From positions 21,629 to 85,628 of the forward strand of contig JAYYVF010000055.1 in assembly GCA_036343635.1 (NCBI GenBank): 64,000 nt of DNA, written 5' to 3'. The position numbers and the translations under genes were made by a program. The notes under the pieces were generated by a model, which saw only the letters and a program-made list of their open reading frames with translations, ran no database searches and was not told the origin of the DNA. Below, in pieces: positions 1-9,378 of this stretch (its first letter is position 1; each line of letters begins with the position of its first letter). The stretch comes from GCA-2693325 sp036343635. GTDB taxonomy: Bacteria > Latescibacterota > UBA2968 > UBA8231.

Positions 1-328
1 CTTGTTTGGGACGCTTTAGATCAGTTATCTTCAAATACAATTGAAGCCTATTGGGAAGCTTCGGATAAAAAACATCATTAGGATTTTCAGTCTCCAAAAC
101 TTCCCATTCGCCAATCATTAGTTCGCAAAAAACCAATTCGAGTGCATTGCCTTGCTCTACAACTGAGTACACTTTTTCACCTAATACAGCCCTGGATAGC
201 CGAATCGCAAAGTCGCTTGACACCTTACCAGATTTAACATCTTTCTCATAGGAAAAAAACCGTTTTAAATGACGAACCGTTTGATCCTCTATCGACCTCT
301 CTAATTCAACTGCCACGTTAGTTTCCAA
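1..328 (-). CDS. Hypothetical protein, 3' end beyond the window
   Basis: An open minus-strand frame runs from here off the left edge without a stop, giving about 109 residues that begin ETNVAVELERSIEDQTVRHL after a TTG start (GTG at 316 is an alternative). The start lies four bases after the stop of the DUF815 ATPase gene, and a purine-rich AGGAGAGAG ribosome site overlaps the end of that gene, so the two are probably one operon and translationally linked. The visible part is charged and soluble, with no signal peptide or membrane segment. I do not recognise the family, and the missing C-terminus prevents further assignment. Confidence 0.55.
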   Translation of the reverse strand, partial: METNVAVELERSIEDQTVRHLKRFFSYEKDVKSGKVSSDFAIRLSRAVLGEKVYSVVEQGNALELVFCELMIGEWEVLETENPNDVFYPKLPNRLQLYLKITDLKRPKQ

Positions 329-332
329 AATA

Positions 333-1751
333 TTACTCTCTCTCCTTGGGCATACTCTGGCAACCGATGTAATAGTGAATGAAATCCCGGACAGTCCGAC
401 CACCTATGAGATCATGATTGTGCCGCATTCTCCATTTATTAAATTCACTAAAAAGTATCTCATCTGAAACAACACCGAACCTCTTAGCATAAGATCTAAC
501 CATAGATTGATACATAGATTTTGTTGGGAGATCTATAAAAACCTTTAGTGCGAACCTATCATCGAGAGCACGTAATTCATCTATCCTCTGGTTTTGCTGA
601 GGATCATAGACTGATGGACGAACACTTTGGGGAATTTGTGTATTAGTGTTTTCCTCCATCTGCATAAGACCGAGGCCTTGGCCCAAGGCGCCTTCTCGAT
701 CCACTAGGTCTTTAAAATTCGATGTAGCATAAAAAAGTAAATTTTCTGGAGGCTTCTCCAGTCCGCCTTCCATCGCTCTCGATAAATCACGAACCTTATC
801 ATCACCACGGTTAAGAGAAATATTATCCAAAACTCCAATAAATCTTTCTCCTGTTTCCCTAATTGAAGAATAAATTCGGTTAATATATCCATAGTCGGCC
901 GAAGTGATTTCAACAGCGCGAAGCCTGCGTGACTGATATTTTGAAACAAGACCTCTAATCAACGACGATTTCCCCCCACCACGAGGTCCCCAGACTAAAA
1001 CATTTTGAGCAGGTAACCCAGCAAGAAAACGCTCTGTATTGTCAATTATTGTCTTCAAACGATCATCATTGCCCTCTATCCAACTTAATTCAAAAGAATC
1101 GAATGAAGGAATTGGCTTGAGAATGCGCGGTGAATTCACATCAATAGAGAATGCAGTCACCTCCCGAAACGGAGGCAAACCATATTGATAAATATAATCA
1201 CCCAGATTTATCACAGAGTCCGACCACGGCTTTTCTCGTAACCGAACGAGTAATTTATCGAGTGACTTCGACCTGGGCGTTTCCCTCATTTCATTTTCAG
1301 CAAACAACAAATCTCGCGTAAACTTCAAACTCCTCGGGCAAAGTTGATTGATTGTATCGATCCAGTCCGTATGAGCCCATATTTCTACCACGCCCAATTG
1401 CCTGACAAAGGTATTTTTTAAGGCCGAAGAAACATCCTGCGGGCGCCTCCGTTGGCAAGCAGACAAAAATGGGTGATCAGAAGACAGTAATTTAGTAAGA
1501 AACCACCCATACATACCTGGACCATGATCTTCCGTGGATTGAACCAGATCAGAAACAGATTGGTCATATAAATCGTAAAAAGCACCCACAAGATGTCCGC
1601 ATACTCCCTTCGAACATCCTTTATCTCCATGCGCACACATCGCGTTAATGAGCGATTCAACCAGACAAAAATCGCGTTCGGCTAACAATCTGTTCCCAGA
1701 AGTCAAGTAAAGTGATTCAACCAGAATTTCGATATTATCTTTCAACGCCAT
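333..1751 (-). CDS. DUF815-family AAA-type ATPase
   Basis: A 472-residue cytosolic protein. The C-terminal half carries a Walker A loop (GPRGGGKS, about residue 257) and a Walker B-like stretch (FIGVLDN, about residue 304), followed by a sensor-like ATSN and an arginine-rich end (GGRTVRDF). This is the pattern of the DUF815 ATP-binding family, whose members load onto unknown partners; the biochemical role is not established. The N-terminal ~200 residues are helical, include a short cysteine-rich patch (CAHGDKGCSKGVC) and are less recognisable. It is transcribed with the partial gene on its left. The gene on its right is divergent, so the 1752-1937 gap should hold both promoters. Confidence 0.8.
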   Translation of the reverse strand: MALKDNIEILVESLYLTSGNRLLAERDFCLVESLINAMCAHGDKGCSKGVCGHLVGAFYDLYDQSVSDLVQSTEDHGPGMYGWFLTKLLSSDHPFLSACQRRRPQDVSSALKNTFVRQLGVVEIWAHTDWIDTINQLCPRSLKFTRDLLFAENEMRETPRSKSLDKLLVRLREKPWSDSVINLGDYIYQYGLPPFREVTAFSIDVNSPRILKPIPSFDSFELSWIEGNDDRLKTIIDNTERFLAGLPAQNVLVWGPRGGGKSSLIRGLVSKYQSRRLRAVEITSADYGYINRIYSSIRETGERFIGVLDNISLNRGDDKVRDLSRAMEGGLEKPPENLLFYATSNFKDLVDREGALGQGLGLMQMEENTNTQIPQSVRPSVYDPQQNQRIDELRALDDRFALKVFIDLPTKSMYQSMVRSYAKRFGVVSDEILFSEFNKWRMRHNHDLIGGRTVRDFIHYYIGCQSMPKERE

Positions 1752-1937
1752 ACACCCTAATCAATTACTACACATTTAAGATCTTTTAATAATTAATGTT
1801 CCACTAATCCTAAAATATTCGTTGTGAAAGACCCAACAAACTCAACTTGTCTATATCTCTAAATTTGGCTATTCTCCCGTTACGAGCCAACCATTTTAAA
1901 AATACTCAATTTGAGTTCAGGTAACAAAGGCCAGTTT

Positions 1938-3164
1938 ATGCGTAAAATAGCTTTACATTGGCAAATCATGATTGCACTTGTAGGCGCAGTTATTGCCGGA
2001 TCTATTTTTGGAGATTACGTACAACGAATCGATTTCATTGGCACGCTGTTTATCAAAGCGTTAAAAATGATCATTGTTCCACTAATAGGCACTTCAATCA
2101 TTACCGGAATCGCCAGCATCGGCCAAACAGGAAATATTGGCCGTCTCGGTGGCCGCACGTTCGCCTACTACATTTCCAGTAGCCTCCTAGCAATTGTTGT
2201 TGGCCTTGCACTTGTCAATGCTATACGCCCCGGAGATGGTGCGGACCTCGGCTTACAGCAAAAACCGGATAAACTCGAAGAATCAGTATCCAAATTCGGA
2301 GACACACCAGGAGATGCCGTTGAACGCTTGCTTTTAGATGTAGTGCCGAGCAATCCCTTTCATGCGTTGTCTGAAGGTATAATCCTACAGGTGATTCTAT
2401 TTTGCCTACTCTTCGGCTATTTTACCACACGCTTAGAACCGGAACATAGAGACCCAATTCTTGGATTTTTTAATTCTGCTTTTGGCGTTATGATGAGAAT
2501 GACCCAATTTATTATCTCTTTTGCACCAATCGGTATATTCGCCTTGGTCTCAAATACGGTAGCAAAGACAGGTATTGACGCATTCGCAAATCTAGGTCTA
2601 TATGCCTTCACCGTAGTTATAGCGCTCGTTGTGCATGCCTGTCTAACTTTGCCAGCACTCATGTATTTAGCCGCGGGTATTAACCCTGTAAAGCACATCA
2701 AAGCAATGGCTCCTGCATTATTAACTGCATTTTCGACAAGCTCTTCCTCGGCCACCCTACCGCTCACCCTGCAATCCTTAGAGCGTCGCGCCGGGGTATC
2801 CAATAAAGTTTCAAGCTTTGTTGCACCTCTCGGAGCTACCATTAATATGGACGGTACGGCTTTATATGAGTGTATAGCGGCTATGTTTATTGCCCAAGCA
2901 TACGGCATTGAACTAAGCGCTATGCAACAAGGTCTTGTGGTCATAACAGCTCTACTGGCTTCTATAGGAGCAGCTGGAATCCCGATGGCAGGGTTGGTAA
3001 TGCTCTCAGTAATTCTGACAGCCGTCGGTCTCCCTTTGGAGGGCCTAGGAATTATCCTGGCGGTGGATAGGATTCTCGACATGTGCCGGACCACGGTAAA
3101 TGTCTGGAGTGACTCTACCGGAGCGGCAATTGTAGCCCAAAAAAGCGGTGAGAGGTTATATTAA
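1938..3164 (+). CDS. Dicarboxylate/amino acid:cation symporter (DAACS family)
   Basis: An inner-membrane secondary transporter of the GltP/DctA/SLC1 type, which moves C4-dicarboxylates or acidic amino acids with Na+ or H+. Family hallmarks are all visible: the serine-rich hairpin-1 tip (STSSSSATLPLT), the NMDGT motif of TM7, the hairpin-2 region (AAGIPMAGLVML) and the TM8 signature DRILDMCRTTVNVWSD. The arginine of MCRTT occupies the position that tends to mark glutamate/aspartate-type or dicarboxylate members, but the substrate cannot be fixed by eye. The ATG at 1938 is preferred over an upstream TTG at 1911 because AAAGG sits just ahead of it and the protein then begins MRKIALHWQIMIALVGA, as relatives do. 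It is monocistronic, with a terminator hairpin after the stop. Confidence 0.93.
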   Translation: MRKIALHWQIMIALVGAVIAGSIFGDYVQRIDFIGTLFIKALKMIIVPLIGTSIITGIASIGQTGNIGRLGGRTFAYYISSSLLAIVVGLALVNAIRPGDGADLGLQQKPDKLEESVSKFGDTPGDAVERLLLDVVPSNPFHALSEGIILQVILFCLLFGYFTTRLEPEHRDPILGFFNSAFGVMMRMTQFIISFAPIGIFALVSNTVAKTGIDAFANLGLYAFTVVIALVVHACLTLPALMYLAAGINPVKHIKAMAPALLTAFSTSSSSATLPLTLQSLERRAGVSNKVSSFVAPLGATINMDGTALYECIAAMFIAQAYGIELSAMQQGLVVITALLASIGAAGIPMAGLVMLSVILTAVGLPLEGLGIILAVDRILDMCRTTVNVWSDSTGAAIVAQKSGERLY

Positions 3165-3170
3165 TATATA

Positions 3171-3209
3171 AACATAAATAACTGTGATACATAATTTTAT
3201 GTTTTTTTA
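3171..3209 (+). terminator. Rho-independent terminator of the symporter gene
   Basis: AACATAAA and TTTTATGTT form an AT-rich stem separated by about 16 bases, followed directly by a run of T. It lies seven bases after the symporter stop codon. Confidence 0.55.
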
Positions 3210-3235
3210 TTTTTTGAGAAAATCTGAAAGTCAAC

Positions 3236-3610
3236 TCAAGGATTTAGAGACGGTTTTAGCTTCAACTTTAATTGATTCTCCATATCTCTTGCCTGCGTTC
3301 CGTCTTCGGCGACGCAATAAGTGAAAGAACACCGCTTTTGTTTATACTTGTGACAAGCTGCTTTGGCTTCCCGCGGATGAGTGATACGGTTCTTAGGAAC
3401 AAATTGAACTCTATCTAAGAATAAATATCGGGGCAAACATATTCACAATTTGCCCCGTTGAATGATCCTTCAATCTGTTCCTAAGACTACCATTCCCATT
3501 ACCCCAGCCATTCCAAGATATATAACTTCCTCCAAGTAGTAGATCACATCCACACCAGCTTTGGCAGGGACATCATCCCATACCGTCTCAGAGAATTTTA
3601 AGCGTTCCAC
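3236..3610 (-). pseudogene. Broken GIY-YIG nuclease-like gene
   Basis: Two minus-strand fragments read like the two halves of one GIY-YIG domain. The first (3610 to 3470, GTG start) contains VPAKAGVDVIYYLEEVIYLG, matching the family's core 'xP.kxGvYvIy...evlYvGmag' pattern, then stops at a TGA. The second (3436 to 3236) contains YLFLDRVQFVP and TYCVAEDGTQARDMENQLK followed by LKLKPSLNP, the typical C-terminal helix and 'LkPxLN' ending. A stop and a frame change separate them, and the basic central region is missing or scrambled. Family members are about 110-150 residues, so this is a decayed copy. An alternative is a short expressed 66-residue protein from the second fragment alone. Confidence 0.6.
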
Positions 3611-3860
3611 CTAAGATATGCACTTGTGACCACTGCTGAGTAGTTGCGAGAGAATCCGAAAAAAGAAGCTTAGTCACCATATCATCTCCATCATTTTGAC
3701 AGCATGAAACTAAAAAGCCCCCTGTAGAAAACCAAGAAGATATCGGATCTAACAATCGTTATGTTGATTTAGAAGAGTTTCTAAACAAGGAAAAATCTAA
3801 ATTACAACGCGAATGGCATTGAGGGTGAAACATAGCGAAACATTTCCCTTTTTCAACCAA
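3611..3860. other. Intergenic stretch with a short coding-like remnant
   Basis: The stretch holds no full gene. On the plus strand around 3702-3823 there is an open frame of about 40 codons with coding-like content (NNRYVDLEEFLNKEKSKLQ) that ends at a TGA but has no start codon or ribosome site, since a stop lies close upstream. It may be the tail of another decayed gene next to the GIY-YIG remnant. Confidence 0.3.
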
Positions 3861-3897
3861 AAACAACCACCTACAAGTTAATGTAAGTGGTTGTTTT
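3861..3897 (-). terminator. Terminator after tRNA-Arg, tRNA-linked hairpin family
   Basis: AAACAACCACCTACA pairs with TGTAAGTGGTTGTTT (15 bp, one mismatch, six-base loop). Read on the minus strand it begins three bases after the tRNA-Arg CCA end and finishes in a T run. A nearly identical hairpin follows tRNA-Asn at 47586-47621, and a degraded copy lies at 45984. Confidence 0.85.
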
Positions 3898-3899
3898 AA

Positions 3900-3976
3900 T
3901 GGCACTCCCGGCGCGATTCGAACGCGCGACCTATTGATTAGGAATCAATTGCTCTATCCTACTGAGCTACGGGAGC
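3900..3976 (-). tRNA. tRNA-Arg (anticodon CCT)
   Basis: A 77-nt cloverleaf read on the minus strand. The acceptor arm is GCTCCCG/CGGGAGT (G-U first pair), the D-arm GCTC...GAGC, the anticodon stem-loop ATTGA-TTCCTAA-TCAAT with anticodon CCT, and the T-arm GCGCG-TTCGAAT-CGCGC. The 3' CCA is encoded. CCT reads the AGG arginine codon. A strong hairpin terminator follows. Confidence 0.95.
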
Positions 3977-4298
3977 TTCTGTAATTTTTGCGGCAATATT
4001 AAATCACCCCAAAAAATGAAATCCTCAAGTCGCTTTTATTAAAGTTTCAAAAATTTAAAGGAGTCACTTCAGAGAAAAATATCAATAAATCTGAATTGGC
4101 ACAAAACACTTCTGTGTCTACTTGCTGATATAAAAATACAGAGATTAAAAAAAAAAATTTTCAGATGAGTTGACAGCAGAAAATTGTGCTATACCTTAGG
4201 AATGTTACCCCACAAGTAACACCTGTTTTTCCCCACACGGCGTTTCCTCCACGGGTCTCATCGTGTCCTAAGACAGAACTTTAAACAAAAGAACGTAG
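3977..4298. other. Intergenic region ahead of the respiratory operon
   Basis: About 320 bases without a gene, between the divergent tRNA-Arg and actA. The left part is AT-rich with homopolymer A. The right part (4200-4280) is richer in C/T and is probably the 5' leader of the long act-cta transcript; it includes GTTACcccacaaGTAAC at about 4205-4220, a small hairpin of unknown role. The only promoter candidate seen is listed separately. Confidence 0.5.
4170..4197 (+). promoter_or_regulatory. Candidate σ70-type promoter for the act-cta operon
   Basis: A consensus -35 box TTGACA at 4170-4175 is followed after 16 bases by TACCTT, a poor -10 box; TATACC two bases earlier gives a short spacer of 14. 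It is the only good -35 in the gap, and it would leave an untranslated leader of about 95 bases. The assignment is by eye only. Confidence 0.35.
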
Positions 4299-4955
4299 AT
4301 GGCTCAGATTTTTCCAGAAAGTGCCAACTGGGCGTCCAAAGCCAGTATTTTGGCTGGACTACTTTTGGCCGCGAGTGTGCTTGGTGTGCTTCTAAACATC
4401 AACCGAATTCACTACGTGAACCGTGTTAATATTCCCTTGGATCAACCCGTCCCCTTTAGCCATAAACATCATGTTACGGGTCTAGGTATAGACTGTCGCT
4501 ATTGTCATACCTCGGTAGAAAAGGGTGCCTTTGCCGGTATCCCTCCTACTGAAACGTGTATGACCTGTCACTCACAAATTTGGACTGAGGCTCCTATCCT
4601 TGAGCCTGTCAGAGCAAGCTGGCGGGACAATGAGCCTATTGAGTGGAATAGAGTTCATGACTTACCCGATTTTGTTTACTTCAACCATAGCATCCATTTG
4701 GCAAAAGGCGTAGGTTGTCAAACCTGTCATGGGCAAGTAGATCAAATGCCACTAATGTGGAAAGTAAACTCTTTAAATATGGAATGGTGCATCGAATGCC
4801 ATAAAAATCCGGAGAGGTTCATTCGACCCAAAGATCAGGTTTATAGTATGACCTATAGGCCTCCTAGCAATCAAGAGGCATTAGGGAAGCAACTCGTAGC
4901 AGACTATGATATAAACACCCAACAATTACTAAACTGTTCGGTATGCCATCGATGA
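4299..4955 (+). CDS. actA: Alternative complex III subunit ActA, pentahaem cytochrome c
   Basis: A 218-residue membrane-anchored multihaem cytochrome. A single N-terminal membrane helix (ASILAGLLLAASVLGVLL, residues ~14-31) precedes a periplasmic domain with five CXXCH haem-binding motifs: CRYCH, CMTCH, CQTCH, CIECH and CSVCH. Five haems and this length fit ActA of alternative complex III, which passes quinol-derived electrons to cytochrome c or directly to an oxidase. It is the first gene of the act-cta operon. Its stop overlaps the next start as ATGA, pointing to coupled translation with actB. The last haem motif is only two residues from the C-terminus. Confidence 0.93.
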   Translation: MAQIFPESANWASKASILAGLLLAASVLGVLLNINRIHYVNRVNIPLDQPVPFSHKHHVTGLGIDCRYCHTSVEKGAFAGIPPTETCMTCHSQIWTEAPILEPVRASWRDNEPIEWNRVHDLPDFVYFNHSIHLAKGVGCQTCHGQVDQMPLMWKVNSLNMEWCIECHKNPERFIRPKDQVYSMTYRPPSNQEALGKQLVADYDINTQQLLNCSVCHR

Positions 4956-7900
4956 CTGATAAAACAACCATGCGCAAAGATCTCGGGGGTCAGGAGATCA
5001 GTAGACAATTGAAAAACAGCAGTAGCCAGACCTACTGGAGCAGCTTAGAAGACCTATCGCGCACCGATGAATTTGTAGAAATGGTAGGTAGGGAATTTCC
5101 AGAACAGGCTGACCAGTTGATGGATAGCGAAAGTCGACGGAATTTCCTGAAGCTTATGGGAGCATCCTTTGCCTTGGGTGGTCTTTCCGCATGCACTATC
5201 CAACCCCAAGAGAAAATCGTGCCACAGGTACGTGCACCGGAAGAATTGATTCCCGGCAAACCCTCGTATTTTGCCTCTGCTTATCCCGATCATGGCTATG
5301 GCTTTGGCGTTTTAGTCGAGAGCCATATGGGCCGCCCAACTCGGGTCGATGGCAATGTTGCCCATCCTGCGAGCTTAGGAGGTTCCTCTTCTGCTATGCA
5401 GGCCTCAATCCTAGATCTCTATGATCCGGATCGCTTACAGACCATTACGAATGCCGGGCGTCTGTCGACACCCTCAGTATTTTGGGAGCAATTAGATAAA
5501 CAATTAAACGTACATTCTATGCAAGATGGCCAAAGCCTCCGTGTATTGATGCAAACTTCTACTTCTCCTACAGAAGCAGATTTATTAAGCGCAATTCAAT
5601 CTCGATATCCTGGTTTTAAGTGGCATCAGTTCGAACCACACAACCGGGACAACTACTTCGAAGGTAGTGATATAGCGTTCGGGAAACACTTGAATTGCGA
5701 CTATGACTTTTCTAAAGCCAAGGTGATCTTTTCTTTTGACTCTGATTTCACGAGAAAAGGTTCAACAAACGCCCGGTATGCTAAACAATTTTCAGCTGCC
5801 CGAAAAGTAAGAGACGGTCAATCATCAATGAATCGCCTCTACATGGCCGAACCTTCCCCAACATCTACCGGTAGCTTAGCCGATCACCGTTGGGCAATGA
5901 ACTCTGCTTCGATGGAAGTCTTGGCTTTACAAATTGCCAGAGCATTAAACGTCTCCTTCACAAGCCGGGGAAAATCAGAAAATGCCCTCCCGACTGAAAT
6001 GGTTAGGGCGATCGCAGATGATTTGTTTGCCAACAAAGGTAAATCACTTGTTATTGCTGGGGAGTCCTGTAGTCCCGAATTACACGCTCTCGTTCATGCA
6101 ATAAACAATAAACTTAAAAATGTCGGTTCAACAGTTTTCTATCGTACTCCGGTCGAAATCAGTTCGGAATCTCAGAAAACATCATTTGGCGAGCTGATTA
6201 AAGATATGAATAATGGCGATGTAAAATCGCTTATCGTCTTGGGCGGCAATCCACTCTTCCATGCACCGGTTGATTCTGGTTTTGCTGATGCGTTTTCGAA
6301 AGTTGATTTCAGAGTTCACCTGACGTCTCATGTAAACGACACGTCAGAGCATTGCCATTGGCAGGTAGCTTCCTCACACTATTTGGAAGCCTGGGGAGAT
6401 ATTCGTGCCTTTGATGGTACCGTATCTATTATTCAACCTCTCATTAAACCTCTTTACAAATCTATTTCAAGGCTTGAACTTCTTGGATTCATGGCTGGGA
6501 AAGCAGGCCTCTCAGGTATAGAATTAGTCAAAAGACACTGGGAAACACATACGCTCGAGGCCAACTTTGCCACGTTTTGGCGAAAAACTCTTCATGATGG
6601 CGTTATGGCAAATACCAAATTCGACGAATTAACGCCCAAGATTAATAACCTAAGACTTTCGGATCATTTTGGTATTCTCCTTGAGGAAGACCTCGTTGAA
6701 TTACAATTACGTCCGGATCCTATGATTGATGATGGGCGTTTTTCCAACAACGGATGGCTCCAAGAGAGTCCCCGCCCGATTTCAAAGTTAACCTGGGATA
6801 ACGCAGCTATTGTCAGTCCCAAAACGGCCGAGCGTCTGCGCCTAAAGAGTAACCACATGGCAGACCTTCGATTAGGTGATTTGAGCCTAAAGCTACCTGT
6901 TTGGGTCCTTCCGGGGCAGGCCGAGAACGTCATCACGGTGCATACTGGATTCGGGCAACAAGGCTTCGGGCGGGTATCTAATGGTTCAGGTTTCAATGCC
7001 TACTTGTTAGCTACTACATCAAATCCCGACGGTAATGTGGGCCTCAAAGTAATCGCCTCATTCGACAAATACGAATTGGCGTGCACGCAAGAACATTCCA
7101 AAATGACAGATGGCTATGAACGCATCGACGAACTCGGGACGGCCACCTTCGAAGACCGGAAATTAATCCGTGAGAGCACCTTCAAGGAATACAAACGCAA
7201 TCCCGACTTTGCCCACGAGGGGGTCCACGATCCTCCCGATGACATGACCTTATATAATAGGAGTGATCACGAGTATGATGGATACGCTTGGGGTATGGTT
7301 GTTGACCTTGGTGTGTGCGGCGGCTGTAACGTCTGTGCCATAGCCTGTCAATCAGAGAATAATATTCCTGTCGTTGGAAAAGAGCAGGTACTAAACGGGC
7401 GAGAATTGTCCTGGATAAGAATTGACCGTTACTACAAAGGAGAAATTGAAAATCCGCGTATAGTTCACCAGCCCGTTACCTGCATGCACTGCGAAAATGC
7501 TCCTTGTGAGGTCGTTTGCCCTGTGGCCGCTACGGTTCATAGCAAAGAAGGCCTAAATGATATGATCTATAATCGATGTGTGGGAACACGTTATTGCGCA
7601 AACAATTGCCCTTACAAAGTTAGACGATTTAACTTTTTGCAATATGCTAATAGAACATCCGAAAGTTTGAAACTTCAGCGTAATCCAGATGTGACAGTTC
7701 GTTCGAGAGGGGTCATGGAAAAGTGCACTTATTGTGTACAACGAATCAATCAGGCCCGAATAGAATCGAAGAAGTCAGGGATTCCAATAAAAGACGGACA
7801 AATACAGACGGCCTGCCAACAGGCCTGTCCTTCAGATGCCATCATTTTCGGTGATATCAACGATCCAGCTAGCCAGGTGAGCAAATACAAAGCCTCCAAA

Positions 7901-7993
7901 TTGAATTATGGCATTTTGACAGATTTGAATACGCGACCCCGCACTACCTATTTGGCCGCTGTTCGAAACCCTAACCCGAGTATTGAGGTCTAA
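4952..7993 (+). CDS. actB: Alternative complex III subunit ActB, molybdopterin-like plus iron-sulfur protein
   Basis: A periplasm-facing subunit of alternative complex III, about 1013 residues. A twin-arginine-type signal lies internally (RRNFLKLMGASFALGG, about residue 60), as usual in ActB. The long middle part is the molybdopterin-oxidoreductase-like B1 domain, which in this family carries no cofactor. The C-terminal third is a ferredoxin-like B2 domain with cysteine groups CGGCNVCAIAC, CMHCENAPCEVVC, CVGTRYCANNC and CTYC...CQQAC, for several cubane clusters and one 3Fe-4S cluster. I prefer ATG 4952, overlapping the actA stop as ATGA; an in-frame ATG nine bases earlier is also possible. 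ActC follows after two bases. Confidence 0.94.
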   Translation: MTDKTTMRKDLGGQEISRQLKNSSSQTYWSSLEDLSRTDEFVEMVGREFPEQADQLMDSESRRNFLKLMGASFALGGLSACTIQPQEKIVPQVRAPEELIPGKPSYFASAYPDHGYGFGVLVESHMGRPTRVDGNVAHPASLGGSSSAMQASILDLYDPDRLQTITNAGRLSTPSVFWEQLDKQLNVHSMQDGQSLRVLMQTSTSPTEADLLSAIQSRYPGFKWHQFEPHNRDNYFEGSDIAFGKHLNCDYDFSKAKVIFSFDSDFTRKGSTNARYAKQFSAARKVRDGQSSMNRLYMAEPSPTSTGSLADHRWAMNSASMEVLALQIARALNVSFTSRGKSENALPTEMVRAIADDLFANKGKSLVIAGESCSPELHALVHAINNKLKNVGSTVFYRTPVEISSESQKTSFGELIKDMNNGDVKSLIVLGGNPLFHAPVDSGFADAFSKVDFRVHLTSHVNDTSEHCHWQVASSHYLEAWGDIRAFDGTVSIIQPLIKPLYKSISRLELLGFMAGKAGLSGIELVKRHWETHTLEANFATFWRKTLHDGVMANTKFDELTPKINNLRLSDHFGILLEEDLVELQLRPDPMIDDGRFSNNGWLQESPRPISKLTWDNAAIVSPKTAERLRLKSNHMADLRLGDLSLKLPVWVLPGQAENVITVHTGFGQQGFGRVSNGSGFNAYLLATTSNPDGNVGLKVIASFDKYELACTQEHSKMTDGYERIDELGTATFEDRKLIRESTFKEYKRNPDFAHEGVHDPPDDMTLYNRSDHEYDGYAWGMVVDLGVCGGCNVCAIACQSENNIPVVGKEQVLNGRELSWIRIDRYYKGEIENPRIVHQPVTCMHCENAPCEVVCPVAATVHSKEGLNDMIYNRCVGTRYCANNCPYKVRRFNFLQYANRTSESLKLQRNPDVTVRSRGVMEKCTYCVQRINQARIESKKSGIPIKDGQIQTACQQACPSDAIIFGDINDPASQVSKYKASKLNYGILTDLNTRPRTTYLAAVRNPNPSIEV

Positions 7994-7995
7994 AT

Positions 7996-9366
7996 ATGTC
8001 AGAGGCTGCCGAAAAATCATATCAGCCCCCAGTTGAAGAACTGGGTCCCGGGCAAACAACCTTTACTTCTATTACCGACAAAATCAGTGGCGCTGTTTTA
8101 ACAAAACATACACCGATATTCTGGTTTATTTCTTTCGCAGTTGGATTCATTTGCTTACACGGATTGATGATTGGAGCTCCCTATTTATTGTATGAAGGCA
8201 CCGGAATCTGGGGACTAAATAATCCCGTTGGATGGGGATGGGCAATTATCAATTTTATCTGGTGGATTGGAATTGGACACGCTGGAACACTGATTTCAGC
8301 AATTTTGCTACTATTCAGGCAAAGATGGCGTACGAGTATTAATAGAGCTGCTGAAGCGATGACTATTTTTGCTGTACTCTGTGCTGCTCAGTTTCCACTT
8401 CTACATACCGGCAGGCCCTGGTTGGCCGCATACTGGCTACTGCCCTATCCTAATTCGATGGCCATGTGGGTAAATTTTCGGAGTCCTTTGTTATGGGACG
8501 TCTTCGCCGTTTCCACATATCTTATAGTTTCGCTTGTTTTCTGGTATGTCGGACTTATTCCAGATTTAGCCAGTTTCCGTGACAAAGCCAAGAATAGATT
8601 TGCCCAGCTTCTTTATGGTTTTCTGTCACTCGGATGGCGTGGTTCAGCCTTCCACTGGGAACGCTATGAATTGGCCTCATTGATATTGGCTGGACTTTCT
8701 ACCCCGTTGGTTCTTTCGGTTCATAGCATCGTTAGCTTTGACTTTTCGACAGGTATTATACCCGGATGGCACACAACCATCTTCCCGCCCTATTTCGTAG
8801 CTGGAGCTATTTTCGCCGGGTTTGCGATGGTACTGACTCTTATGATTCCACTTAGAAAAGTCTACGGACTGTATGATTTTATAACAGAACGGCATTTAAA
8901 TAACATGTCTAAAGTTATGCTAACGGCCGGACTTATTGTGGCGTATGGCTATTTTATGGAGACAGTTATTGCTGAATATAGTGGAAGCCAGTGGGAAATG
9001 TATATGATGCGGAACCGAATGTATGGACCCTATGGGGATTTTTATTGGGCCCTTATACTCTGCAATATTATTATTCCACAATTGCTTTGGTTTCGCTATT
9101 TCCGCCTTCATCCGATCTGGCTGTGGATCATTTGTCAATTTATTAATGTAGGTATGTGGCTCGAGCGGTTTGTAATAGTTGTGATGAGCCTACACCGTGA
9201 TTTTATGCCTTCATCGTGGGGTAGCTACAGCGCAACCATTTGGGATGCCGCTATTTACGTTGGTACTATCGGGTTATTTATCGTTTTATTTTTTGCCTTT
9301 ATACGCGGGTTTCCAATGATCTCTATTCATGAAATTCGAACACTTTTGAAAATAGGAAAACACTAA
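7996..9366 (+). CDS. actC: Alternative complex III subunit ActC (NrfD/PsrC-like)
   Basis: A 456-residue integral membrane protein with about ten hydrophobic helices, of the NrfD/PsrC family. In alternative complex III this subunit holds the periplasmic-side quinol site next to the ActB iron-sulfur domain. Typical features are the HTPIFWFISFAVGF start of the first helix, the WWIGIGHAGTLISAILLL helix and a conserved ERFVIVVMSLHRDFMPSSWG segment near the end. It starts two bases after actB. ActF later in the operon is the second NrfD-type subunit, so both expected copies are present. Confidence 0.93.
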   Translation: MSEAAEKSYQPPVEELGPGQTTFTSITDKISGAVLTKHTPIFWFISFAVGFICLHGLMIGAPYLLYEGTGIWGLNNPVGWGWAIINFIWWIGIGHAGTLISAILLLFRQRWRTSINRAAEAMTIFAVLCAAQFPLLHTGRPWLAAYWLLPYPNSMAMWVNFRSPLLWDVFAVSTYLIVSLVFWYVGLIPDLASFRDKAKNRFAQLLYGFLSLGWRGSAFHWERYELASLILAGLSTPLVLSVHSIVSFDFSTGIIPGWHTTIFPPYFVAGAIFAGFAMVLTLMIPLRKVYGLYDFITERHLNNMSKVMLTAGLIVAYGYFMETVIAEYSGSQWEMYMMRNRMYGPYGDFYWALILCNIIIPQLLWFRYFRLHPIWLWIICQFINVGMWLERFVIVVMSLHRDFMPSSWGSYSATIWDAAIYVGTIGLFIVLFFAFIRGFPMISIHEIRTLLKIGKH

Positions 9367-9378
9367 GAGACTATCGCA

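Noticed and set aside
2417..3094. 225-codon minus-strand frame opposite the symporter
   Set aside because: It is antisense to a gene with strong family motifs and shows no recognisable domain.
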